From the NCBI GenBank assembly GCA_000155695.1, contig DS990592.1:4926538-4990537 (forward strand): 64,000 nt of DNA, in the 5' to 3' direction. Positions 9,367 through 17,036 of the stretch are shown here, one piece after another (the first letter of the stretch is position 1; each line of letters begins with the position of its first letter). The notes beneath the pieces were generated by a model. It was not told the DNA's origin and ran no database searches. It saw only the letters and a list, made by a program, of their open reading frames with translations. Source of the stretch: Verrucomicrobiia bacterium DG1235 (GTDB taxonomy: Bacteria > Verrucomicrobiota > Verrucomicrobiia > Opitutales > Opitutaceae). The position numbers and the translations under genes are program-made.

Positions 9367-10622
9367 CAGGCCAATACGATTATAAGAAGTTCCGCGTTTT
9401 ATTCGTGGACGATGAAGAGCAGACGACCGACTTGATGCGTGAGTATCTTGTGGATACGTTTGACATCGTGACCGCGTATAATGCGGAAGACGCATGGGAG
9501 CTCTTTCAGGAGAACCCAGGTTCATTTGCGGTGGTGGTTACCGACCAGCGCATGCCCGGCGCGCAGGGTACGGAACTGCTTGAGAAGATACGCGCTGAGC
9601 GTCCTCGCAGCATTCGAATCCTCTGCACGGCTTACGCGGATATCGATGCCGCGATCGACGCGGTCAATGTGGGGGCGATTTACAAGTACGTCACTAAACC
9701 CGTCGAAACTCCAGAGCTGGAGATCACAATCAAGCGGGCGATGGAGTTCTTTTTGATTCAGCGCGAGCGAGATTTGCTCATGCGCGAAAAGATGTCGGCG
9801 GTGCAGAGGCTTATGATGACGGATCGTCTGATCAGTCTGGGTATCTTTGCCGCCGGTCTTAACCACCACATGCGAAACGGCCTGACGGCGGTGAAGACTT
9901 TCCTCGATTTGGCTCCGCTTAAGTTGCAGAGCGAAAATGTGGATATTCGTTCTCTTCGGAATCCGAACTACTGGACGCATTTCTACGCGACCGCGCAGGA
10001 ATCGATGAATCGCGTGCTTGAGCTACTGAAGGAGGTGCAGGAGATTCCCGAGCCGCCCAGCGCTCCGACGGGTGACAGCGTTGATTTGAATGAGGTCATC
10101 GGTTCGGCGATCGAGCGTGAAAAGGCAGCTTTCGATAAGCGTTTCATCAGCGTGAATCTTAAGTCGGTGACAGTGCCGCCGATTGCTGCGAACAAGGCTA
10201 TGATCGATCGCCTTTTCGAATTGCTTTTGCGGGACGAGTCCGAGAATGCGAATGAGAACGGAAGCATTCAGATATCACTCGAAGCGGATAGCGCGGAGCA
10301 AGGTTGGGATGGAGTGCGCGTGGTGCTGGAGGACGATGGCCCCGGTCTGACGTCCGCTAACATGCAATGTCTCTTTGATCCGTTCTTCACTCGAAGCGGC
10401 AAGCCTGACCAGTACGGGATAAATCTTTTGGCAGCCTTTTTCCTCGTGCATCATCATTCCGGCACCATTGACGTCGAAAGGTCGAAAATGGGCGGTGCCC
10501 GCTTCAATATCCTTTTGCCGCTGGATCCGGGATCGATCCCGACCGCTCAGGGCGAGGAAGCGTTTCTGCAGCGCGTGATGGAAGCGGAACGCGCTTGGGA
10601 GAAAAAGTTGTTGGGAGACTAG
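9363..10622 (+). CDS. Receiver plus degenerate histidine kinase (PhcR/PhcQ-like)
   Basis: 419 residues. Receiver at 8-130: VLFVDDEEQ, D61 in VVVTDQRMPGAQG, Lys in YVTKPV. It is followed by a helical dimerisation region with GLNHHMRNGL (H168/H169), a variant of the usual His box. The ATPase part is eroded: the N-box position reads LLLRDESENA instead of an LLxNAxxA pattern and the G2 loop reads QYGINLLAA, though G1 EDDGPGL remains. It may receive phosphate or act as a scaffold rather than autophosphorylate. ATG 9363 overlaps the preceding stop (ATGA). The REC-plus-kinase-like layout is like that of PhcR in Ralstonia. Confidence 0.8.
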   Translation: MTGQYDYKKFRVLFVDDEEQTTDLMREYLVDTFDIVTAYNAEDAWELFQENPGSFAVVVTDQRMPGAQGTELLEKIRAERPRSIRILCTAYADIDAAIDAVNVGAIYKYVTKPVETPELEITIKRAMEFFLIQRERDLLMREKMSAVQRLMMTDRLISLGIFAAGLNHHMRNGLTAVKTFLDLAPLKLQSENVDIRSLRNPNYWTHFYATAQESMNRVLELLKEVQEIPEPPSAPTGDSVDLNEVIGSAIEREKAAFDKRFISVNLKSVTVPPIAANKAMIDRLFELLLRDESENANENGSIQISLEADSAEQGWDGVRVVLEDDGPGLTSANMQCLFDPFFTRSGKPDQYGINLLAAFFLVHHHSGTIDVERSKMGGARFNILLPLDPGSIPTAQGEEAFLQRVMEAERAWEKKLLGD

Positions 10623-10628
10623 AGGCAC

Positions 10629-11003
10629 ATGGTCGCGCTAAAGGCAGATTCAATTCGAAATCGAGTACTCATCATCGATGACGACCGTATGGTACTGGAG
10701 TCGCTCAACATGCTTTTTGCCCATTACGGCTGGGAGGTAGTCGCGGTCTCTTCGTGCGAAGAGGCTTTGGAGCGTCTTGATGAGACGGACTATCGTCTCG
10801 CTGTGGTGGACCATTTGATGGAGGGAAAGAATGGCTTGGAATTGATAAGGGATCTGAAGTCGAATTCCTCCGCTCAAGTGTTTATGCTTACCGGATGCGT
10901 CGAGCCGAATCTGCGGGCGGCTGCGGAGAAGGCGGGCGTGGATAGGTTCTTTTTCAAGCCGGTGCAGGCGGCGACGATGATTAAGGCGCTGGACGAGTTT
11001 TAG
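10629..11003 (+). CDS. Stand-alone response regulator receiver
   Basis: 124 residues, a single CheY-like domain: VLIIDDDRMV at the N terminus, phospho-acceptor D61 in LAVVDHLMEGKNG, Thr in FMLTGCV and Lys in FFFKPVQ. There is no output domain, so it acts by protein contact or as a phosphate shuttle. It starts 6 bp after the previous stop and closes the five-gene signalling operon. The next gene converges on it 18 bp away, so the operon ends here. Confidence 0.88.
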   Translation: MVALKADSIRNRVLIIDDDRMVLESLNMLFAHYGWEVVAVSSCEEALERLDETDYRLAVVDHLMEGKNGLELIRDLKSNSSAQVFMLTGCVEPNLRAAAEKAGVDRFFFKPVQAATMIKALDEF

Positions 11004-11021
11004 AGTTTCCGCCTGATCTTT

Positions 11022-13382
11022 TCAAATAGGCCAGAAGAAGGGCAGGGCAAGCATCACGACGATGAAAACGATGATTGCTAGCGGGGCTCCTACTTTGATG
11101 TAGTCGATAAATCGATACCCGCCGGGTCCCATAACCAAGATGTTGGCGGGATGGGATATGGGGCTGGTGAAGCTGGCGGAAGCGGCCATGGCGATGGCCA
11201 TCATGCCGGTCTGGGGTGGTATTCCGAGATCGTTGCAGGACTTGATGACGATGGGAGCCATGAGGACGACAAGCGCTGCGGTGGGAATGATGGTCGTGGC
11301 GGCTGCGGTGATTAGATAGAGCGCTCCGATGACGACCCAAGGTCCGTATCCTCCGACTGAGGACAATACTCCTTGGGCTAGGAGTTCGGCGGCTCCGGAG
11401 CGTTCGATGGCGAGTCCGAGGGGAAGCATGCCGGCGATGAGAAAGACGGATTTCCACTCGATAGCGGCGTAGGCGTCTTCCATCTTCAGGCATCCAGTCA
11501 GTACCATGAGCATAGCTCCGGCGATGGCGGTGATGGCGATGGGAAACCAGCCGAAGAAGACGGGCACGAGCACGGCTAGCATGATGGCTGAGGAGAGGAT
11601 GGCCTTGTCGCTTCGGTAGCTGCGCTTTTCGACTTGGGAGAGGATGATGAAGTCCTTCTCGGTCTGAAGCTGGTCGAGTTTCTCTCGTGGACCCATGAGC
11701 AGGAAGCTGTCGCCGTGGTGAAGGGCGACGTTGGCAAGATTTGAGCGGTAGGAACGGGCGGCTCGCATGATGCTGAGAAGCTGCACGCCGAAACGGGCTT
11801 GGAAGTCGATCTCGGCGGGAGTGTTGCCGGGCAATTGGGATTTTGGGGAGAACGTGGCTTCGGCGAGCCCAACGTTGCCTGATTCGAGAAGCTCGGCTTC
11901 CTCCTTTTCGGAGAAGCGCATTTCGAGACTTTGCAGGGACTTGATGATGGAGAGGTCTTCGAGGCGTCCGTGGAGGGTGAGCCGATCTCCGGCACGAATT
12001 TTTTCGTCAGGTTCGGGTAGAAGGATTTCTTCGCCCGACTGTCTTTGGATCTTCAATACATGGAGGTCGAAGCTGCGACGGAGTTCGCTTTCGTGTAGCG
12101 GCTTGTCGGCGAGCCAGGAGGCGGGAGGCACGGTAACCTCGAAGAGGCGTTGAGCAATATCGCCGTAGCGTTGCAGGTCTTGTTCGGAGGCGTTTTCGAC
12201 TTGGGTGAAGTTGGGATCTTCTCGGATGGCTTCGATCCGATGTATCCGTCCTTGTAGGACAAGCCTGTCTCCCACTTGTAGGGTGGCTGATGCGACGTCG
12301 TTCTCGCGGGTAGAGCCGGTTTGGCGGATGAGGAGTATGTTTAGCCCGAAGCGCTTGCGGAAGTCGAGCTGGCGAATGGTTTGGCCGGCGAGTTCGGACT
12401 CTGGAGGGATGTTTGCTTCGACCAGCAGGGTATCCGGAGAGAGCAAGGTTCCGGAGTCGCTGGCGATTTTCTCTGCTTGGAGCTCCTGCCAGCTTTTCAG
12501 TTCGTTGAGGCGCTCGACGCGGCCTTGGATGAAGAGGGAGTCGCCGCTTGCGAGCACGAAGTCGGGACCGGGCGAGAAGTGGGCTTCACCGCCACGCTGG
12601 AGGGCGACGACACGCAGGCCAAGGGCTTTGCCCAGGCGGCTTTCGCGGAGCGTTGCGCCTGCGAGGGTGGATTTGGGGAGAAGGCGGACGAAGAAGGAGC
12701 GTTCGCCCAATTGGTATTCCTTGAAGAGGGCTTTGGCGTCTGCCCCGCCGGTAAGGTTGGCGGCGGGGCCATTGTCCGGAAGGAGCAGGCGAGAGGCCAG
12801 GGCGACGAAGGCGACGCCTGCGAGCATGACGACAAGTCCGATCGGAGTGAAGTCGAAGAGGCCGAAGGGAGTGTAGCCTTCTCGGGCGAGGGCATTGCTG
12901 ATCAGAAGATTGGGAGGCGTGCCGATGAGGGTGGTGAGTCCGCCCAGCAGAGAGCCGTAGGCGAGCGGCATGAGGAGCTTTGAGGGGCTGACGCCGGTTT
13001 GGCGGGCGACGTTGAGGACGACGGGAAGCATGAGGGCGGCGACTCCGATGTTGTTCATCAAGGCGGAGAGGACGCCGGAGGTGAGCATGATGACGAAGAT
13101 CATGCGGGACTCCGTTTTTCCGGTGAACTTGAGGACGTGAACGCCGATGATGCTGGCCACGCCCGTCTGGGCGAGGCCCTCGCTGAGGATGAACATGGCC
13201 CATACGGTGATGACGGCGGGGTTGGCAAAGCCGGAAATGGCTTCTGTGGGCTCGATGATTCCTGTGAATGCCAGAGCGACGAGGACGAGTAGAGCGGTGA
13301 CGTCCATCCTGACTTTTTCCGCGATGAAAAGGATGAGCGCGGCGAGGAGGATACCGAGAACGAGAGCGATCTGAAGCGTCAT
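11022..13382 (-). CDS. SLC13 (DASS)-family permease with four RCK_C-like domains
   Basis: 786 residues. Two membrane halves (residues 1-205 and ~590-786) carry divalent anion/sodium symporter signs: FANPAVITVWAMFILSEGL, LMNNIGVAALMLPVV, GTPPNLLISNAL, and late TTIIPTAALVVLMAPI and SFTSPISHPANILVMGPG. Between them is a large cytosolic insert holding four repeats of the TrkA-C/RCK_C type, at about 226-295, 320-385, 413-482 and 505-572, each ending in a GDRLxLxGR-like turn. Family members move sulfate, dicarboxylates or other anions with Na+; the substrate is not determined here. RCK_C domains usually bind small ligands and gate transport. Monocistronic, convergent with the response regulator. 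Confidence 0.85.
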   Translation of the reverse strand: MTLQIALVLGILLAALILFIAEKVRMDVTALLVLVALAFTGIIEPTEAISGFANPAVITVWAMFILSEGLAQTGVASIIGVHVLKFTGKTESRMIFVIMLTSGVLSALMNNIGVAALMLPVVLNVARQTGVSPSKLLMPLAYGSLLGGLTTLIGTPPNLLISNALAREGYTPFGLFDFTPIGLVVMLAGVAFVALASRLLLPDNGPAANLTGGADAKALFKEYQLGERSFFVRLLPKSTLAGATLRESRLGKALGLRVVALQRGGEAHFSPGPDFVLASGDSLFIQGRVERLNELKSWQELQAEKIASDSGTLLSPDTLLVEANIPPESELAGQTIRQLDFRKRFGLNILLIRQTGSTRENDVASATLQVGDRLVLQGRIHRIEAIREDPNFTQVENASEQDLQRYGDIAQRLFEVTVPPASWLADKPLHESELRRSFDLHVLKIQRQSGEEILLPEPDEKIRAGDRLTLHGRLEDLSIIKSLQSLEMRFSEKEEAELLESGNVGLAEATFSPKSQLPGNTPAEIDFQARFGVQLLSIMRAARSYRSNLANVALHHGDSFLLMGPREKLDQLQTEKDFIILSQVEKRSYRSDKAILSSAIMLAVLVPVFFGWFPIAITAIAGAMLMVLTGCLKMEDAYAAIEWKSVFLIAGMLPLGLAIERSGAAELLAQGVLSSVGGYGPWVVIGALYLITAAATTIIPTAALVVLMAPIVIKSCNDLGIPPQTGMMAIAMAASASFTSPISHPANILVMGPGGYRFIDYIKVGAPLAIIVFIVVMLALPFFWPI

Positions 13383-13542
13383 GGGGTAGGTGGTGTCTTC
13401 GATCTTGTGGCAAAATCATGCGGAGGGCGATGGGAATTTGGGGGCCTGCCGAGATAAACTTAACGATTCAGCAAAACGTAATTGGTTGTGCGATGATCTT
13501 CAGCTACTTTTTTTAGGCTAATAAAACTCTACCCTATCTTCT

Positions 13543-15075
13543 ATGAAATACCTCATCCCTCTTTGCGCCGTAGTTGCGGCAAGTCTTATGTCCGCTGCGG
13601 ACGAGCCACAGAAGTTGACAGTCGACACGACCGAGAGCAGCGGCGTGATCAGCCGTCATCTTTACGGCCATTTTGCCGAGCACCTCGGTCGTGGAATATA
13701 CGACGGTTTTTGGAAGAAGGATGCCGACGGCCAATATGTTGTGCGCGATGATGTGGTCGCGTCGATGAAGGAGCTCGGGGTGCCGAATCTGCGTTGGCCG
13801 GGCGGCTGTTTTGCGGACTATTACTTTTGGGAGCATGGAATCGGTCCGAAGGAGGATCGTCCCAGCGTGGTCAACAATCTCTGGGGGGGAGTGACCGAGG
13901 ACAATTCGGTCGGCACGCACGAGTTTATGGAGCTTGTGGCCGAATTGGAGACGGAGCCGATCGTGGTTGGCAATGTTGGCAGCGGCACGGTCGAGGACAT
14001 GGCCAATTGGTGGCAATACATCAATCATCCGGGCGAGAGTCCGATGGCGAAACTCCGTCGCGAGAATGGTCGTGAAGACCCTTGGAACGTGAGCTTCTGG
14101 GGTGTGGGCAACGAGAGCTGGGGCTGCGGTGGAAACATGCGTCCCGAGTACTACGCCGATCTTTATCGCCGCTTCGCTACCTTCCTTCACAGTTATGGGG
14201 ATACAAAAGCCTTTCGCATTGCGACTGGGCCGGCTGGTGCCGACTACAATTGGACTGAAGTCGTGATGGAGCGGGCGGGCAACATGATAGATGGCATCGA
14301 CTTGCACCACTACACGCTCGACGGCTCTTGGACGACGCATAAGGGGCAGGCTGTCAATTTCGACGAGGGTGGCTGGTTTCGTCTGATGGGGAGAACTCAG
14401 GAAATGGACGAGCTGCTCACGAATCACTCTGCTATCATGGACGCTCATGATCCGGAGAAACGCGTTTGGCTCATCGTGGGCGAGTGGGGGACCTGGCACG
14501 AGCAGGAGGAAGGCTCGACTCCCGGATTCCTTTATCAGCAAAACACGTTGCGCGACGCGTTGACCGCATCGATCACGCTAGATATTTTTCATCAACATCT
14601 CGACCGTGTGAAAATGGCGAACATCGCCCAGACGATTAACGTACTGCAGGCGATGATCCTTACCGATGGCGAGCGCATGCTGCGCACGCCGACTTACCAC
14701 ACCTTCGATATGTATAAAGTCCACCGCGAGGCTAAGGCCCTGCCGTTCGAGCTCGATCGCGGCGAGTATGAGTATGAGGGTGAGTCTATTCCCGCTTTGA
14801 GCGCTACCGCTTCGATTGACGATGCAGGGCGTATCCACATTAGTCTGACAAACATCGATCCGAATGCGAGTCGCGTGGTCGAGGTGGATCTGAAAGGAAT
14901 GGATGCGAAAAAGGTTCGTTGGGGGAAGATTCTGACGGCTGACGCGATGAATACGCACAACACCTTTGACGCGCCCGATACGCTAGTGCCTCAGGATTTC
15001 AGTGGGGCAAAAGTAGAGGGCGGTAAACTGGTGGTTGAGCTTCCTGCGAAGTCGCTCGTGACGCTGGAGCTTTGA
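13543..15075 (+). CDS. Exported alpha-L-arabinofuranosidase, GH51
   Basis: 510 residues with a signal peptide (MKYLIPLCAVVAASLMSAA). The GH51 pattern is complete: ISRHLYGHFAEHLGRGIYDG near residue 36, NLRWPGGCFAD, the acid/base in WGVGNESWGCGG (E191) and the nucleophile in VGEWGTWHE (about E314), then a C-terminal beta-sandwich ending in KSLVTLEL. It removes arabinofuranose from arabinan, arabinoxylan or arabinogalactan. The signal peptide places the enzyme outside the cytoplasm, unlike many GH51 enzymes. It converges on the glycosidase at 15140-16798, suggesting a small polysaccharide-use locus without visible transporters. Confidence 0.93.
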   Translation: MKYLIPLCAVVAASLMSAADEPQKLTVDTTESSGVISRHLYGHFAEHLGRGIYDGFWKKDADGQYVVRDDVVASMKELGVPNLRWPGGCFADYYFWEHGIGPKEDRPSVVNNLWGGVTEDNSVGTHEFMELVAELETEPIVVGNVGSGTVEDMANWWQYINHPGESPMAKLRRENGREDPWNVSFWGVGNESWGCGGNMRPEYYADLYRRFATFLHSYGDTKAFRIATGPAGADYNWTEVVMERAGNMIDGIDLHHYTLDGSWTTHKGQAVNFDEGGWFRLMGRTQEMDELLTNHSAIMDAHDPEKRVWLIVGEWGTWHEQEEGSTPGFLYQQNTLRDALTASITLDIFHQHLDRVKMANIAQTINVLQAMILTDGERMLRTPTYHTFDMYKVHREAKALPFELDRGEYEYEGESIPALSATASIDDAGRIHISLTNIDPNASRVVEVDLKGMDAKKVRWGKILTADAMNTHNTFDAPDTLVPQDFSGAKVEGGKLVVELPAKSLVTLEL

Positions 15076-15139
15076 TGGTGGAGGGGAGCTAGGGCTTTAC
15101 GCAGCTATCAATCGCGGTACGGGTCGCTTCCCGCCTTAA

Positions 15140-16798
15140 TTATTTGTAGCGGTATAGTTTTACTTTTTGGATACTGAATTGGCCGGGGACGAGGCGGATG
15201 TGTCGCCCTTGGTGGGTTTGGTCGCCGTTGTTCCAGAAGATGTTCTGGAGCTGTTCGTCGACGTACTTGACGCTTTCGGCGGAGACGATGCCGGCTTCTT
15301 CGTTTAGCTCGAGGGAGTCGAATGTAATGGTAATTCCGATACCGGCGAAGATGAATTCGTCTTCGCCGGTCTGTATGACGAGTCCGCCGGCTGGCACGCG
15401 AGGGCCGCGGGAGACGTCGCCGCTTTCGTTGATGACTCCGTCGGCTAGCGATGGGGGGCGAGCGTATTCAAATTTCACATGCATCTCGTAGTCGCCGAGG
15501 CGGATTTGTTTGGGGGCGCGTTGCTGGTCGCTGATTTGGAGGAAGCCCCGCATGGTGTCTTTGCCTTGGTGCTCGAGGATGAGGTGTTCGAGCTGGTCGA
15601 CGATGTCGTAGCTATTGGCGAGCAGGTTTTCGGCGGTGCCGGATATGGACTCGATGCCGAAGGGGCTGAAGCCCATGGCGTCGTGCTCGGCGTAGGCGTA
15701 GAGGGCGTTGACGGAGGCTTCGTTACTGCGGAGGGCTTCGGGGATATAGAGGGGGTTACCGCTTCGGGTGTAGCGTTCGGTCCACTCGGTGAAGTTGGGG
15801 AAATAGATGTCGGGGGCGATGAAGTCGATGGAGGGAGCGGCGGCTCGCCAGACGTCGATGAGGTGGGGGAGGGGGCCGGCGCTGACGTGCTGGCCGGGTT
15901 CGTAGCCCGGGCGGATGAGGGCGGCGTTGACGAAGGAGGGAAGGTCGTATTCCTCGCGTCCCGCTTTCGTTACTTGCTCGGTGTAGTAGGCGAAGTGCCA
16001 GGCCATGAAGATTTCCTCGCTTTGGGGCGAGGAGCCGAAGACTTCGGTCCAGGAGCCGGATGTGGAAGAGTTCGAGGCGGCCCATGCCGCTTGTAGTTCC
16101 GGCGTGAGGGAATCCCTGTGTTCGTCGAGGTAGTTGAGGAGGGCAGTTGGGACTGCGGAGGTGTAGGCCTGATTGGCGGTGTCGCTGTATTCGCGAGCGA
16201 GGTTGACCATGCCGATCTCGTTTTCCGGCTGCATCATAATGACTGTCTGATCTGTATCCACTTTCTTGATATGACGCATGAGGGCGCGATAGGCGCGAGC
16301 GTCGGCGAGGTAGTTTTCCTCGTGAAAAGGGGAGAGTATTTCGTAGGGGCGCCCGTCTCGATCGCGGGCTCGGGGGAAGCGTTGGTAGTTGGTCTTTACC
16401 CACGCAGGCGTGTAGCTGGACATGCTGTTTTTCCAGCTGCCGAACCAGAGGAGATTCAACTTCATGCCATGGGCGCGAGCGTCTTCGATGAGGCTGTCGA
16501 CGAGGGCGAAATCGAATTTGCCTTCGGCGGGCTCGATGAGGTCCCAGTAGACGGGGGCGACCACGGTGTTCATATTGAGCTGCTGGAATTTTTTCCAGTA
16601 TTGGCCGAGGCGTTCTCGGTTTGAGGCGATGGAGTTGCCGAGCTCTCCGCCGCGTACGAGGAAGGGCTGGCCTTCGACGATGAGCTGAGTGGCGGTGCCT
16701 TGTTTTTGGAGGTGGGGAATATCCCCTTTAGCTGCAGAGGTGAACAGGGAAAGCGATAGGGTGATTATTGTGAGCGTGAGGGTGATTTTTGGATACAT
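15140..16798 (-). CDS. Exported GH35/DUF5597-type glycoside hydrolase (putative beta-galactosidase)
   Basis: 552 residues, signal peptide at the N terminus (IITLSLSLFTSAAKG). The TIM-barrel start reads FLVRGGELGN, then NMNTVVAPVYWDLIEPAEGKFDF, as in clan GH-A beta-galactosidases, and an acid/base NE pair is seen in MQPENEIGM (N193, E194). A late YIPEALRS segment is a candidate nucleophile region. The C-terminal ~120 residues look like the beta-sandwich often annotated DUF5597. Likely acts on galactosides in the periplasm or outside. A 16-bp palindrome lies 56 bp upstream of the start. Confidence 0.82.
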   Translation of the reverse strand: MYPKITLTLTIITLSLSLFTSAAKGDIPHLQKQGTATQLIVEGQPFLVRGGELGNSIASNRERLGQYWKKFQQLNMNTVVAPVYWDLIEPAEGKFDFALVDSLIEDARAHGMKLNLLWFGSWKNSMSSYTPAWVKTNYQRFPRARDRDGRPYEILSPFHEENYLADARAYRALMRHIKKVDTDQTVIMMQPENEIGMVNLAREYSDTANQAYTSAVPTALLNYLDEHRDSLTPELQAAWAASNSSTSGSWTEVFGSSPQSEEIFMAWHFAYYTEQVTKAGREEYDLPSFVNAALIRPGYEPGQHVSAGPLPHLIDVWRAAAPSIDFIAPDIYFPNFTEWTERYTRSGNPLYIPEALRSNEASVNALYAYAEHDAMGFSPFGIESISGTAENLLANSYDIVDQLEHLILEHQGKDTMRGFLQISDQQRAPKQIRLGDYEMHVKFEYARPPSLADGVINESGDVSRGPRVPAGGLVIQTGEDEFIFAGIGITITFDSLELNEEAGIVSAESVKYVDEQLQNIFWNNGDQTHQGRHIRLVPGQFSIQKVKLYRYK

Positions 16799-16853
16799 GG
16801 GTTGTGGTGACTCGGGTTTTGGAAATTGGGTGATGGAGTATACTGAGGTAAGG

Positions 16854-16869
16854 ACTTACATATGTAAGT
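16854..16869. promoter_or_regulatory. Perfect 16-bp palindrome, candidate operator
   Basis: ACTTACATATGTAAGT is its own reverse complement. It lies in the 238-bp gap between the divergent GH35-like gene (start 16798) and a hybrid kinase (start 17037), 56 bp upstream of the former. Length and symmetry are like binding sites of LacI/GntR-type sugar regulators; no such regulator is adjacent. Confidence 0.45.
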
Positions 16870-17036
16870 GCGCTGATCAGAACCACAATGAGTCTGTACG
16901 TTGAATGATTTTGACCGGCAGAAAGGTGTGGGTGGGATTGATGGGGATTTCGCAGTAAATTATATCTTAAACGCTTTTCATTGTCTCTGGTTCGTGGGAC
17001 GGGTGTCGATGTGACGATGACGACTTAAACGATTAG

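Noticed and set aside
12586-13419. Arg/His-rich frame on the same strand as the SLC13 gene
   Set aside because: Low-complexity alternative frame of the real permease gene.
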